A model generated the notes under the pieces. That model was not told where the DNA came from and ran no database searches. It was given only the letters and a program-made list of their open reading frames with translations. From Stenopsyche tienmushanensis (Eukaryota; Arthropoda; Insecta; Trichoptera; Stenopsychidae), in the NCBI GenBank assembly GCA_008973525.1, contig WACJ01000082.1:248001-312000 (forward strand): DNA of 64,000 nt, given 5' to 3'. Below, piece after piece: positions 24,701 to 35,145 of the stretch; positions within the stretch are counted from its first letter, which is position 1; every line of letters starts with the position of its first letter. A program made the translations under genes and the position numbers.

Positions 24701-26576
24701 CGTCTTTCATTTCAACCCAACTGCATAATAAATGTTCGATAATAACGCATCGAAAGGCTGTAAAGGTTTATTGTTTGTAAATGGCTTGTACTTAAAGTTT
24801 GCTTGTAGAGTTTCATTAAAAAAAAATCTTCTTCACAAAGGACACGTATGTGTACATGTTAACATATTGCACGAACAATTAATTTTCATTTACATCACAA
24901 AAGGAATGTAATTAAATTTCTTTTATAAAATGGTCATAAATCGTTGTTGTTTGTTGTTTAAAATAATGCATTCGTAGATAAGATCGAATCGAAAAAGAAT
25001 ACTGCTTTGGACGATGCATCGAAATTTATTAATGTGTAACTCCTTCAAATTGAAATTAAAATGTGTACAGTGGCTGTTGAAAACGTCCCTATCGATTTAA
25101 AGGCATTTTATCGTCTTCCCATAATTGATGAAGGCTTTAATAAATCTGGAGATCCTCGTATCAGATTGTATCACCCCTCCAAATCTATTATAATAAATTC
25201 AAATCTAATATATAAAAAATAATCTTTGTTTGTTCGTATGTAATGCGCTGCCATACCGTTCATCAGATTGCGATAAAATTTCATCCACTTATTTGCTAAG
25301 GATTGCGCGAGTAATATAGGCATATAATCTAATACAGTGGTTCTTAAACTTATGTAGTCCGTGGACCCCCTTTTGAACAAAATTTCTTTTGCGGACTCCT
25401 TCTTGAACAATTTTTTTTTGGCGGACCTCATCCCAACCTTTGTGACTTCATTTTTTAAACAAACATTGACCAGCTTCTTTCTATAGTTCTCATGTCTGAG
25501 CGACTCATGCCATCCGTACAGAAGGATTGAGTGTATTACCTCATTTATAATTTGTCTTCTGCACGGCTTTGGCCCTCCAATATTGGGCATAAGTCATCCA
25601 AGCTCGCTGGCTACTTCTGCGCGACTGCTTCTATGTTGCTTTCTCGAAACAATAAAAATGTTTGTTTGTCCGTATTTAATACGCCGCCATACCGTTCATC
25701 CGATTGCGATAAAACTTTGTCAATTTACTATTTAGACTTGCGGGAATAACATAGGCATAGTAAAAATATTGTTTGTGTACGCAGTTTGTTATGCGAGACG
25801 TGACCATTGCAACGCATGCCTGATAATCACTAGTATATAATAAAATCTATATAAACACACCTTTATCATTTAGCCAAAAATTTATATTTAAAATTAACGT
25901 TTTCTAGGTGCGAATCTCACACATTTTTTAAAAATTGTATTTATTACATTTAAAAAAAAATTCAATAATATTTTTGATAATAATACTATGATACAATAAA
26001 GGCAAAATTATTTATTGCAAATGGTTTTTAAAATATACATTTGATCAAATATTCCGTTCGGTTAAACGTGCTATATTAATTTCATACATATTTATCAACG
26101 CACATTTTGTTTTCATACTTGAACACAATATATTTTAATTTCAGGAGATTATCTTCGCGATAAATACGACGGCTGCAACGGAAGTTAAAGTAAGCAAAAG
26201 AGGAAAGCTTCAAATCAAGAATCCCCGATTTAGTCTGCCGACGGCTCAAGACCTCGTTTACCTAGAAGACTCTCCCAATTACTGCGTAAAGAACTTAGGA
26301 ATGGTGAGATTTAAATTGCATAAACATGAATAAACATAATCTTTATATATATATAATTAACGCTGTGTAAATTTCCAGGGATCTCTCGGCACGTCGGGCA
26401 GAGTTTGCAACAGAACGTCGCCCGGTAACGACGGTTGTGACTTGATGTGCTGCGGACGAGGCTACAACACCATGAAGACGACGGTGAAAGAACGCTGCGA
26501 GTGCAAATTTCACTGGTGCTGTTATGTCGAGTGTAAAACTTGTGTTCGTACATTGGATGTGCACACATGCAAGTGA
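6706..26576 (+). CDS. Wnt5: Wnt5, 3' part (last four coding exons)
   Basis: This is a secreted Wnt ligand acting through Frizzled/Ryk receptors at the cell surface; Wnt5 guides axons and planar polarity. The exons are 6706-6817, 10409-10511, 26145-26303 and 26379-26576 (stop TGA), all with GT-AG borders. Visible hallmarks are [28 protein letters not shown] (containing the serine that is palmitoleoylated in Wnts), the [10 protein letters not shown] cysteine knot block, [14 protein letters not shown] and the terminal Cys-Lys. The combination [24 protein letters not shown] and [13 protein letters not shown] fits insect Wnt5 better than Wnt7, the next nearest. Earlier exons lie outside the window. 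Oddity: exon three contains one extra base near 26171-26177, so the frame before it (ending YDG) and after it ([13 protein letters not shown]) do not join; see findings. The 15.6-kb third intron is mostly transposon debris. Confidence 0.93.
7118..8802 (+). mobile_element. pogo/Tigger-type DNA transposon, complete ends, internally deleted
   Basis: The element starts CAGTGGAACCTCGATAAACC and its right end reads, reversed, CAGTGAAACCTCGATTTTACG. It is flanked by the dinucleotide TA (7116-7117 and 8803-8804), the target of the Tc1/mariner/pogo superfamily. Subterminal repeats of the type GACCGTT/ACCGTTTCCCGC occur on both sides. The interior codes for a transposase that has lost its middle. It sits within the Wnt5 intron between exons at 6706 and 10409. 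Confidence 0.9.
8026..8642 (+). pseudogene. Tigger/pogo transposase remnant lacking the DDE catalytic core
   Basis: The open frame from ATG 8026 begins [15 protein letters not shown] and contains the CENP-B N-terminal helix-turn-helix ([16 protein letters not shown]) and the start of the Tc5-type second DNA-binding domain ([21 protein letters not shown]). It breaks near 8370-8390. From there a different frame gives the usual acidic C-terminal tail of these transposases (SSEEEDGEE...), ending NIKEFFKK and stop at 8642. The roughly 200-residue catalytic domain between them is missing, so the protein cannot transpose itself. If translated, only a DNA-binding fragment plus an out-of-frame tail would be made. 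Confidence 0.85.
8803..10408. other. Wnt5 intron, no further feature seen
   Basis: AT-rich intron sequence between the Tigger element and the Wnt5 exon at 10409. No convincing open frame or repeat end was recognised. Confidence 0.5.
10512..12145. other. Wnt5 long intron, first part, no gene seen
   Basis: Start of the 15.6-kb intron. Two open frames of 65-91 codons on the minus strand (around 11301-11576 and 11789-11986) show no family resemblance, and I treat them as chance. Confidence 0.45.
12849..13047 (-). mobile_element. mariner transposase C-terminal fragment
   Basis: Reading the minus strand down from about 13047 gives [19 protein letters not shown], the mariner block before the third catalytic aspartate region, then [31 protein letters not shown] and a stop at 12849-12851. 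The rest of the transposase is missing, so this is a dead 3' piece nested in the hAT element. Confidence 0.8.
13100..13545 (+). mobile_element. Family A hAT MITE, truncated copy
   Basis: It shares with other copies the blocks GCCACCTATATAAGTTAGCC, GCCGCAAAAAGCCCTAAAAG, the hairpin region (GGTCCGCTTTTTGGACC), AGTCAATCAGTGTTGATTC and GCGCCCCAAGCCCAGTTGCG. The right terminus (the GTTACG..CTG end) is absent. It lies inside the hAT element at 12154-13631. Confidence 0.75.
13632..15379. other. Wnt5 long intron, no gene seen
   Basis: No coding signal. Short minus-strand frames near 13869-14069 and 14566-14763 look like chance. Confidence 0.45.
15380..15530 (+). repeat. Family A hAT MITE, internal fragment
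   Basis: It matches the AAAAGCCCTAAA block, the decayed hairpin (GGTCCGAATTTCGGATC) and the GAGCGCCTCGCGATCGGA block of family A, without either end. Confidence 0.6.
15531..17224. other. Wnt5 long intron, no gene seen
   Basis: Less AT-rich than its surroundings. Open frames of 80-81 codons on the minus strand (15960-16202, 16671-16916) show no recognisable domain. Confidence 0.4.
17225..17430 (-). repeat. Family A hAT MITE, partial copy
   Basis: It contains GCGGTCCGAAGAGCGGACC (the conserved hairpin), the ACCTTGTGGCCACTCCG block and TTTTAGGGCTTTTTGCG in the orientation opposite to the copy at 44096. Termini are not preserved. Confidence 0.65.
18290..18400 (+). repeat. Family A outer segment, fragment
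   Basis: The block CTATTATATTTCATATGGAT, followed by CCATTATTAGAGTCGA and AGTAAATACATCA, is shared with the copies at 23490-23980 and, reversed, at 35605-36390. This shows a longer form of the family from which other copies are internally deleted. Confidence 0.5.
18634..18812. mobile_element. Short piggyBac-like MITE with TTAA flanks
   Basis: TTAA is followed by CACATTAACTGCGGGG. The other end reads, reversed, CACACTAACGAGTG, and is followed by TTAA (18813-18816). It has the same left terminus as the element at 5933-6574. At 179 bp it has no coding capacity. Confidence 0.6.
18864..19035 (+). mobile_element. Tc1/pogo-type MITE (family D), right end missing
   Basis: It begins after TA with CACTTGGGTCTGTTTTTATG and carries GATACGTTCCACGGGGAGTC and AACCGCATAACTTCAAATCA, the same blocks as the complete copy at 46430-46929. 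The right inverted repeat is not present. Confidence 0.7.
19123..19300 (-). repeat. Family B short repeat, one partial and one fuller copy
   Basis: On the minus strand both pieces share TACCGTTCATC and GCGCTGCCATACCG. The second also has GATTGCGATAAAAC and the CTTATTGCTAAGGATTGCGC block. The family is spread across the window and is not coding. Confidence 0.7.
20341..20394. repeat. Solo end of another hAT-like element
   Basis: The reversed sequence reads CAGGGCTTTGAACCGAAACC, followed by GATTACCGGTAAAACCG, a typical hAT terminus with internal palindromes. No partner end was found nearby, so only one end survives. Confidence 0.45.
20735..21512 (+). mobile_element. Family A hAT MITE, long copy with an internal insertion
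   Basis: It runs from the GTTCACGACCTCATTTGGCG block through the hairpin (GGTCCGCTTTTCAGACC) to GCGCCCCAAGCCCAGTTGCG and a decayed right end (CCCCCTTGCTACGGAC). About 260 bases around 21060-21320 are not shared with other copies and may be an insertion. Confidence 0.7.
23335..23400 (-). repeat. Family B short repeat, decayed fragment
   Basis: It contains a degraded version of the ATTCATCCGATTGCAATGAA block on the minus strand. Confidence 0.45.
23490..23980 (+). mobile_element. Family A hAT MITE, long-form copy
   Basis: It contains the outer segment (CTAACGTATAAGATGGCGG, CACCTGCGCGCTACCATGAT, TTATATTTCATATCGATATT), the CCGCATAAAACTCTAAAAG block, the perfect hairpin GGTCCGCTTTTCGGACC and a decayed right end (GCTACCCTATTGTTACAGCC). 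No target duplication could be seen. Confidence 0.7.
25205..25333 (+). repeat. Family B short repeat
   Basis: It begins near CTTTGTTTGTTCGTATGTAA, continues GCGCTGCCATACCGTTCATC and GATTGCGATAAAATTTCATC, and ends near GTAATATAGGCATATAATC. It abuts an hAT-like end at 25335. Confidence 0.75.
25335..25425. repeat. hAT-like terminus inserted in an R1-type LINE
   Basis: CAGTGGTTCTTAAACTTATG, followed by repeats of the GCGGACCCCC/GCGGACTCC type, is a typical hAT end. It interrupts the reverse transcriptase frame to its right. No second end was found. Confidence 0.5.
25425..25660 (-). mobile_element. R1-clade LINE, reverse transcriptase thumb fragment
   Basis: On the minus strand the translation EVASELG-stop-[17 protein letters not shown] and [10 protein letters not shown] matches the block after the polymerase core in R1-like elements (LMPNIGGP.. 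CRRRLI..VV.S..LYG). It carries a stop codon and is interrupted, so it is dead. Confidence 0.6.
25650..25775 (+). repeat. Family B short repeat
   Basis: It carries TTTGTTTGTCCGTATTTAAT, GCCGCCATACCGTTCATCCG, ATTGCGATAAAACTTTGTCA and ATAACATAGGCATAG. Same orientation as the copy 450 bp to its left. Confidence 0.75.
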
Positions 26577-27993
26577 ACGAGCGATAGTTTGAAGATGCAA
26601 CTTGGATCGTCGAGATGAGAATTTAATATATTCCGTATTAGCACAGTATTAAATATGTCTTCCTATAAATGTAAATTATTTGATTATTGCTATAAGTACG
26701 ATTTACATTTATGCTGATATAATAGAGTTGAAATTCAAATCGACTTCGCGCAAACCTATTTTATAATCATTGCTTTATTAACGATTGTACTAAATCTGAT
26801 AATTGTACGACATGGTTTTTAGGATTGTGTGCTGCGAATGCTTCTTAATTGAACGAAAATGCAGAATTTAGGATAAAAATTTATTTAAAAAATTGTAAAT
26901 AAATAATATTATTTAATTAACATGTACTATAGACAGATGTAGTCATTTAAGATAGACTTACGATATTAAAAAATATATTATTCTCTATTTAATTATAAAT
27001 AATGCATTTATAAAAATCGCTCTTAACTTATTAAGATATCTCATTTTTCATTTATAGCAATCTTTTAGATTTTAATGGCTAAAAAAATATATTTTTCGCT
27101 GTTACCGAACGATTTACATCTGTGTTCTTGAAGAGTATCGAAGACGATACCTTTATTTGGCTGTATTACTGCATTTTCCGCCTACTAAATTTTGTTAAAG
27201 ATTGTCTAATAAAGATCATTTTTTTGATGTGTGTACAAATAGAAATAACTATTAATATTTATTATAGAAATACTGTATTTATAAATTGGACAACAAATAT
27301 AAAGTCTTATTTATTTAGATAAGCACATATATAAAAGAACTGTCTTAATTTAGTTGTTAATATGTTTTATGTTGCAAATTAAAATTTTCCAAATATATTT
27401 AGCTTTTATTGCCATACGTATAGTCATAAATACATAGTCTTCGTAACGTGTGTATTTCATACGTATACTTTATCACATTGTGATATAAAATGACCTCCGA
27501 TTTAAAGACGTCATTACACATTATTTTAAAATGAACGCTGATCATTTTAAGCTAAGGGAGATTCCACAATCGATCAATATAAAAAAGAATGACTAATTAC
27601 AAGGAAATTTTATCAAAATTAGGTGAATCAAACAACGAAGATTTAAAATCGAACGAACGGAAGACTTAAACTACCAAAAAAACAAGCAATATCGATGAAT
27701 TGTTTAAATAAAATTCAGATCATATTCGGGAAGTGATTAAAATCTCTTTTAGAAAAGTGCAATAGTTACAAAAAGCCATCAGTATTAAAATGTGTATTAT
27801 TGTATCATGACAAAAGACAATACGACTGAGATTATATTTAAAAACTTTGTAAAAATGGTAAGCTGTATTTAATTGTATGAATGTCCTAGTTCCGTTATAG
27901 TTGATGTATTAAAGAAATTTTGGTGTTCCATTCCAAAGTGTACACAATTATATATTCCTTAGTGTTATTTATACTTTTTCATGTAAAATATTC

Positions 27994-27999
27994 AATAAA
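27994..27999 (+). promoter_or_regulatory. Candidate polyadenylation signal of Wnt5
   Basis: AATAAA about 1.4 kb after the Wnt5 stop codon. The AT-rich sequence before it would be the 3' untranslated region. Nearer weak candidates cannot be excluded. Confidence 0.35.
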
Positions 28000-28619
28000 T
28001 ACAAAACTCAAAATTGCTTTATTTTATTTCTTTGCGTGAATTCTGATCGTCCATAAATATACAGAGCTTTGATAAAGCGTAACATGATTGGATTCTAAAG
28101 TTTGACTATGAAATAAGAATCAAATACAGTATGCGTTGGGGAAATTACCCTATTTGAAATACGCGCTGTGAAGCAACAATTATTCTGAGAAGTGTGAGGC
28201 GATGATCATTCAAAACGAATGGGATCTAATGTGCGTCCGACTTGAAGAAATGGATGTCTTGTTGTGTTAAATAGAAATGTTGAATCTTTTGCGATTGGGT
28301 GATCTTCATCGTGTTGGGAGATGGAATGGGATCCCATGTTGGAGATAGGAATCTTGGGTAGGCTGTCGAGGATGTGTGTAGTATGGTACGCTCCAGCGGT
28401 GCCCTGTTGGAACCTTTTGAGATGACGACGGGAGTTAGACGGGGAGTTTTTAATGCTGGAGGTTATACGTACACTAGCGAATACCCGACATGCGTTACAA
28501 TGCCATAAGTGCTTAATAATTATTTGATAAGAAACACAGTACGTGGTTTATGCTTCAGGTCACGTCTCAAAGACCCACTTAACCACCGCATTGCGCTGAC
28601 ATGGTACATCCATACAATA
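28000..28619. other. Intergenic, nothing recognised
   Basis: Sequence between the putative Wnt5 3' end and a family B repeat. No coding or repeat signal was recognised. Confidence 0.4.
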
Positions 28620-28742
28620 TTTTTACTATGCCTGTGTTATTCCCACAAGTGTTAACAGTAAGTTAACTAAAGTTTTATCGCAATCTGATGAACGGTATGG
28701 CAGCGCATTACATACGAACAAAGATAAATTTTTATATATTAG
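28620..28742 (-). repeat. Family B short repeat
   Basis: A good copy on the minus strand. Reversed it has TTTGTTCGTATGTAATGCGC, TGCCATACCGTTCATCAGAT, TGCGATAAAACTTTAG and AATAACACAGGCATAG. Confidence 0.75.
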
Positions 28743-28835
28743 ATTAATAAGGCCGGTAGTGGTTTACGGGGGTGAAATATGGATCATGACTATCCGCAAA
28801 AGGTTTGAGAGAAAAATACTAAGACAATCTCAATA
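28743..28835 (+). repeat. LINE (RTE-like) reverse transcriptase crumb
   Basis: The translation LIRPVVVYGGEIWIMTI..RFERKILRQ resembles the common LIRPVVTYGSETW..FERKILR motif of RTE-type LINEs. Only about 30 codons survive. Confidence 0.5.
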
Positions 28836-28969
28836 CATTGACCAAAACGGAGGCCACCTTAATGATGTATTTTTTCAAAAATAATGAATAAAAATAAAAT
28901 GTTTTTCTGTAACTACGGAAAAAATAATTAAATTGATATCTCCTATACAATTTGTGTTATGCGTTTTAA

Positions 28970-29040
28970 CCTGTTAAGTGCCAACGACGTACCGGCGCAT
29001 CGCATTTGTACGCGCTCGTTACTCTCTGGTACTTAAAAGG
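28970..29040. mobile_element. Very short (71 bp) TTAA-flanked inverted-repeat element
   Basis: TTAA (28966-28969), CCTGTTAAGTGCCA, a short core rich in CG steps, then TGGTACTTAAAAGG and TTAA (29041-29044). The arms are inverted repeats with few mismatches. It fits a miniature piggyBac-like element. Confidence 0.5.
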
Positions 29041-29387
29041 TTAAAGAGATACTAAAAAAGACGACGATGTGATTTGAATATTTACAATTTTTATTAGACC
29101 TTTATTTTTATAATACATTTTCATATAAAAGATATAAGATATATTGTTATTTAAATATAGTATATAGCACCAATCTTAACTAAAATGTTAAAATATATTT
29201 AGGTATAACAATATCTCAATTACGAATGCTTTGCAAGCTACAAAATTTCCATTTAAGGTATATTATTCATAGAGGATATGTTTATGTTTATAAACGATAT
29301 AATAATTATGTGAGTTGCCAACCACCATTATCACAATATATTTTCCATTACGCAATACCCTTCAAATATAAACGAATTGTTGCACGA

Positions 29388-32300
29388 TTACAAATTTATT
29401 CTTTCACCGCGGACTGCTTTGGCTCTGTAATACATCGCCATCTGTAAAAATATACAGTTTTAATAATATTCATGATGTTGTTGTTAATAAAAATTGACAA
29501 CGAAAACTCACTTTAAAATCGATATCGACGCCTTTTTTTTTGGCGATTTGTACAATTTCTTCGCCGATGTTTTCTTGGATTGTTCCTTTGGTATCGATGT
29601 AATGACAGTCACTGCCGGCATAATGGCACGATATAGCTTTTCTGAAACGCTAAATAATCGCATTTTGTTTACTTAATTCTTTTAAGGGACGTTTCTACTT
29701 GTTGGTTCAAAAAAATCTTTTTATTTTCTTCGTGTATCGGAAAGAATAAATGTTTAAGAATATGTTCAGTAAATTTCAAGTGGATATAAATGAAATTCGC
29801 AAAGTTATAGGTCGACTTTTAAAGCAAAACTACTTTTTCCAAGCTCATGGAAATGCTCCCACACGCCCTAAATGAGCATTCTTTATGAAATTTGGCAGGC
29901 ACGTGTATAATAAACGTCTTCATCGATTGACCTATAATTATCTAAAAATATTCAAACGTTTTTATTTAATGAACAAAAAACTATAAAAAATGTTGTGTAA
30001 AAATACACATTTTTCATCGATTGCTCACTATTTTTTAATTTTTTTTATATTTCTTCCTAATTATAGTCTATACTATACACGATATTATACAAAGTAAAGA
30101 TATGTTTAATTTTTATGCTGCAAATCAACTGTTCAGGACTTAGGACTTCCATAGTGAAGAATGTCATCGATCGTCCATCAACATACTTGGCTCCCCCACT
30201 CCCACTATTGCACTTTGTTAAATTAAAAAAAATGTTTTTATGTTCAATAAAGATCGCCTAGTCAACGTACTAAATATCAACATTCTATATTTAATACTTT
30301 TCGCATAAAAAAATGTTGTGCCCGACAAGATAGAAACGTCCCTTAAACAAATCATCATTTCAATAGCAAATCATCTACAAAATGTTTTAATAAAATATTG
30401 ACTTACGTTAGTGGTATTTGGACCAGATCCATGTACAATGAGCGGATGGAAAAATACCGTATCACCAATTTCCATCGGTAAATAAACACGTTTTTCTTCA
30501 GGGAGCGACTACATTTTCATTTTGTATTCCATGGTACGCTTTATTGATTTTGTTATCCTGTAATTTTATAATAAAAAACACAATAAAAGATACAAATTAC
30601 TTCGCGTTGAAATTAAATAAGAATGAAGTATAAATACGTACAGCTCCTACGGGGTAGCTATGTTCAAAAAGTTCGCCTTTGTGAGTGCCGGGCACTACAT
30701 ACAGGCATCCATTTTCTTTGTAAATATCTTCCATGGCGGTCCAAGAGGCTACAATTCTATTGGCGGGGCGGAATGGAAAATAATGTAAATCCTGTAATCA
30801 TACAAAGAAATAATGTAATAAAATGTATTTATGCTTGATTGAATTTAAAAGTCTAATAACAAAAAACCAAGCCGACAAGCTCCACAAAATATTTTTTCCA
30901 AAATACATTTCTAGCAAAACCAACCAATTTTGTATAAATATAGGATCATCCAAATGTCTGTTGCTGGAAATGCGGTTATTGTCCGATACCAATCAATGTT
31001 GAGTGACTTTTTATGGCCACGATTGAATCATATTGATATGTCTGATGTCTTTTTCCAGCAAGACGTTGTTACATGTCACACAAAATTGATTGTTTGATTC
31101 ACATTTGGATGACCCTATACATATATAACAAATTCCAGACGTATTTCAATAGAATTTACCAGAGCCGTAACGAGGATATGAAGCGCCTGTGGCAAGTATC
31201 TAACTTGCCCCAGAAGAACCTGACCTAACTGACGTATAGGATGGCGGTTGTTGTTTTGAAAAACACCTGCGCGCTACCATGATATGTATTTGGTACACAA
31301 TATAAAATTCTGAACCCCATATCTATTATATTTCATATCACATAATGGAACAAAAAAAGCGTGATGGAGTTTCAACCGAGTGTTTGGCGATATTTCACAG
31401 CAATAAGGCTGAATTTTTGGGACTAAGGAACATAGGGACCTCCCACTGACCTGAGCTGTTCATTGCACGCATCCATATCTACACATTTATCCCCGAAAAT
31501 GCCGCAAAAAGCCCTAAAAGAGAACGGATTGGCCATAAGGTCCAAACGGTCCGCTTTTCGGACCGCTGACATGATGAATGAGCGCCTTGCGATCGGATGC
31601 CATACCCGAACATGTCTACAGCACGATTATGAACTCTCATTACTTAGTAAAGTAGAATGATCAAGTAAAATAAAAACCATGTGCAACTCTCGACCGGGTC
31701 AGTATTCTGCGTTGCCACTCCCTTGTTACGGCCCTGGAATTTACCTTCACCAATCACTCGTGATACAAACCCTTATTTTTTGAGGAGGGACGAACTATGT
31801 GGTGTGGTAATAGGCAATTCTACGAAGTCCGCTTTGATTGATAATAGAAGTGACAATTGAAAAAATATGAGCTGGATGTTTATGTTGTTGTCAAAAATTA
31901 TGATAACAAAGAAACACATAAGTTTGATGTTTTATTACTAACCTTCACAATAATACATATTTAATTTCATAAATACAAGTAAATTTCGAAAGACCTTGTT
32001 TAAAATGCATCGACTAAAAAATGTATATAATATTTCTAATAAGCTAACTGTGGGGATTCCACATATCCCGTTGTTATTCTAATTACTAACTTGATGAGGA
32101 GGGTGTGGAGTTGTTCCAGGAGGCTTATTAATCAACATGCTGTGCATGCCCATTATATTGGGTCCAGTAAAACAGGAAATATAATCTAGTAGCCGCGGGT
32201 CCTCCGTGTATTGGCTAAATATATCATCATTCAATATGTCTTGAACCTATCGCACAAATAAATACATTTATGATATTTAAAATATATATTAATGCAGCGT

Positions 32301-32867
32301 ATGGAGTATAAATGCACACCTTATTATATAAATGTTCTCCTTTGTATCCCTTTTCCATCAATGCTATTTCTTTCATTAAAACCATCAAACCTTTTTCGCT
32401 TCTCCCTTCGCATAAGTCTACAAAATGGGCCCTAAAAACATTATTTAAGAATGAAGCATTCCAAAAAGATTTCTCGAGAGATCAAAGTGCAATAAATAAA
32501 TCCATTTTGAGTCACGTAAATGTAAAATATCTAATCTCAGTGCAAATCTGCTGAAATAAACAATTGGAAACAAGATAAACCCTTCTCAATAGAAATAAAA
32601 TTGAATCAAAACGTTTATATTGATAAATATTGATAACCACATACCACACTGGTCTTAATATAAAATAATATTTCCGCTTAGAATATTTTTCTCGGGCGTA
32701 TGTTCTAATTAAAAAATACCTTTACCTGCATTTTTCAATCAAAGCAGGCGAAATAAGCTTTTTGACTAGGACAAATCCGTTCTTTTCATAAAAGTCTCGT
32801 TGATCCTTCGTTAGAATGTTGTTATCTAATGTAAATTCATAGTCGGAGGCCGCAACTCTGAAAATTA
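29388..32867 (-). CDS. PHYH: Phytanoyl-CoA dioxygenase (peroxisomal), seven coding exons found
   Basis: This Fe(II)/2-oxoglutarate oxygenase hydroxylates phytanoyl-CoA in peroxisomal alpha-oxidation. Exons in coding order are 32867-32726, 32431-32320, 32246-32091, 30791-30642, 30557-30407, 29649-29512 and 29441-29388 (stop), all GT-AG. The product matches human PHYH along its length: [11 protein letters not shown] near the start, [19 protein letters not shown], the iron-binding HQD split between exons three and four, [36 protein letters not shown] (second iron His), [12 protein letters not shown] (2-oxoglutarate Arg) and the end GERINL. The start codon exon is not found; an ATG frame at about 33004-33047 does not join in phase. 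Oddity: exon five (151 bp) has one extra base near 30507-30512 that breaks the frame between YHGIQNEN and [15 protein letters not shown]. All ligand residues remain. Confidence 0.9.
29686..30342. mobile_element. piggyBac-like MITE with TTAA flanks, inside a PHYH intron
   Basis: TTAA (29682-29685) is followed by GGGACGTTTCTA. The far end is TAGAAACGTCCC followed by TTAA (30343-30346), giving 12-bp perfect inverted ends. Its right 180 bases recur in the truncated copy at 42730-42932. No open frame of note. Confidence 0.7.
31160..31736 (+). mobile_element. Family A hAT MITE, complete with perfect 8-bp target duplication
   Basis: It starts CAGAGCCGTAACGAGG and ends CCTTGTTACGGCCCTG, flanked by GAATTTAC on both sides (31152-31159 and 31737-31744). 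It contains the outer segment, the hairpin GGTCCGCTTTTCGGACC and the GAGCGCCTTGCGATCGGATG block. It lies in the PHYH intron between exons three and four. Confidence 0.88.
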
Positions 32868-35145
32868 CAATGACAAACACTTGTTAGAGCACCGGGACAT
32901 GAATGAAACACGCAAATACACGGAATAAATTTAAATAATACCAGACTCCTGTGTTATAAATAATAAATTTATATTACCAGCCGAATTGGCATTCAAATGT
33001 GGAAATTAGGGTCAAAATACGGCGAACTGCCGAAACAACAATTAGCATGTTTAATTGTTCTATTATTAAACCAAATGCTCACAAATTCTTTTGCGTCAAT
33101 GCTCATTTAATAAAAGAAGGAGCGTTATATGATGATTTAATTATATTTTTGTCCGAAGACGCAACACAAATGGATTAATTCCGCTAATAGAACATTGTCG
33201 AAGTCTTTATAAATCGTTGTGTGTGTCAAATTATGGACAAAAAGAGCAAAAATAAACAAAGCATTTATCGTTACTGTGTGCAGCCATTGCAAAAAATTAC
33301 TCCTAAATATACGTATTGGAATAATGAAAATTTAACGTTGGATACGTATTTTATTTATATTTGTCGCTATTTAATATTTGTTAAGTAGGAATATTCCACG
33401 TTTTTTATTACTCAATTTAGTCTATTAATGCTTTAAAAGCTTTGTTTTTGCGACAATATTCTTATGCCATCATAATTCAATAAAGATTATGATAGTGATC
33501 GATTATTGTTATCTACTGAGCTTCAAATTGTTGATGTCAACTATGAAAATAATATTCAAAATAATATCGAAGAAATTAGTCTTTTAGCCGTTTCTGGAGG
33601 CTTTGATTTACATTGCTTAAAACACATGGCAAATCGTTATCTAATGAAGAGCTGCAAGGTTCAAAGTCTCAAGAAAATAATGTCTTACACGCTATTCCCG
33701 TGTGAAAATTGACTGTCAAAATAATTAAAAAGGTCTTTTATTTACATAATTAATGCTTGGGGTCATTAGAAGTAAACGACGAAGATTCTAAGGGAATAAA
33801 TACATTAAAACGTACTTTAATTAATCCAAATATTATTCTTTTAGTAAACATGCTATTTATAATTTTAATCTTTGTATTGACAATAAAAAAAACGAAATAT
33901 TATCTCTTTTTACTTTCAATAAAACGTTCAAGGCTGTAATAATGATAGATCATATATTATTATAAAAATAAATATGTAAACAAAAAAATATAATACTGAT
34001 TAGGTATCAAGTTGATAGTTCCTCTGAGATGATTTGTAATGACTTCTATGCGTCGGGCAGTCATGATTGTAAACAAACGACACTACCTCTCACAATGCTC
34101 ACTATTGCTGACTGACGTATATCTATCATCAGCATAATCGCTCTCCTTCCACTCTCATGTCAAAACAATTACATTCTTAAATATCAACCTTAAGACCGAA
34201 TTTTTCGGCCATGCATAAATGTCAAATCCTATGACAGTTCAACAAAAAAGGGTAAATATTATTTATATTTTAAGACATTTAATAACACATTTATCAACAG
34301 CTAAAATTTATATTAATTATATAAATAAAAATGGTATGATAATAGTTATTTTATTTTAAAAATTTGATTAAAAACATATATATATTTAAATACGAAAAAA
34401 ATCATTAGTAAACAAGCATGAAATGAAGCGTCTCATTTAGTATTTATATAGCATATAATTATTTAAAAAAATAGTACGTCACTATACAGGTTTTTCGATC
34501 TGTGACTGTCAATTTTTTATTCAGTGGACGAATATGATGTGTACAGCATATAAGTATTTATAGATAAAAATCAAATATCTATATTGACAATTACCAAATT
34601 CGGCTTATCTGAATCACGGCAGATACCTATCACAAAATGAGGTTGTGATTATTGAGCGTGTTAAAGTAAAAATAAACTCAATTGACCAGTTCTATAATAT
34701 TTTAACAGGTGAGTGTTGTTTTTATACTGTCGTTTAAGTTACACAATTCATAATGAATCTAAAAAGGGGGATACGTATTAAAATTTGGAATATTGCATAT
34801 TTTAATAAGAGAAAACTATTTTTAAATTAACATCAATTTATTTATTCTTTCAATTATTGTTAAAATCGTAGAAAAATGAATTATTGTTAAAATAAAATTG
34901 GGTTATTTAAATTTAATTACCATGGCCGAAATGCATTCGTATTCACGTTGAAAGTGAATGTAGATTTATATATGGGGCTCCCCAAAGGATGTTTATTAGA
35001 TATCACTGATTTTCAACATTTAGATTCATTATTTTATTGTTAAAGATAAGAGATATTTTGATAATGATATGCATTTTTAAGCTATTAAATAAAATCACCT
35101 TCCATACAAACCATCAAACTAATAAATTTAATTTGATTATTTGCA
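32868..35145. other. Upstream of PHYH, no gene recognised
   Basis: It should contain the unseen first exon and promoter of PHYH. An open frame at 33506-33712 (ending SLKKIMSYTLFPCEN) is not recognisable. The remainder is very AT-rich. Confidence 0.35.

Noticed and set aside
33004..33047. ATG frame as first exon of PHYH (MLIVVSAVRRILTLIS...)
   Set aside because: Joining its donor to the next exon creates a TGA stop and the peptide does not resemble the known N-terminus, so I left the first exon unassigned.
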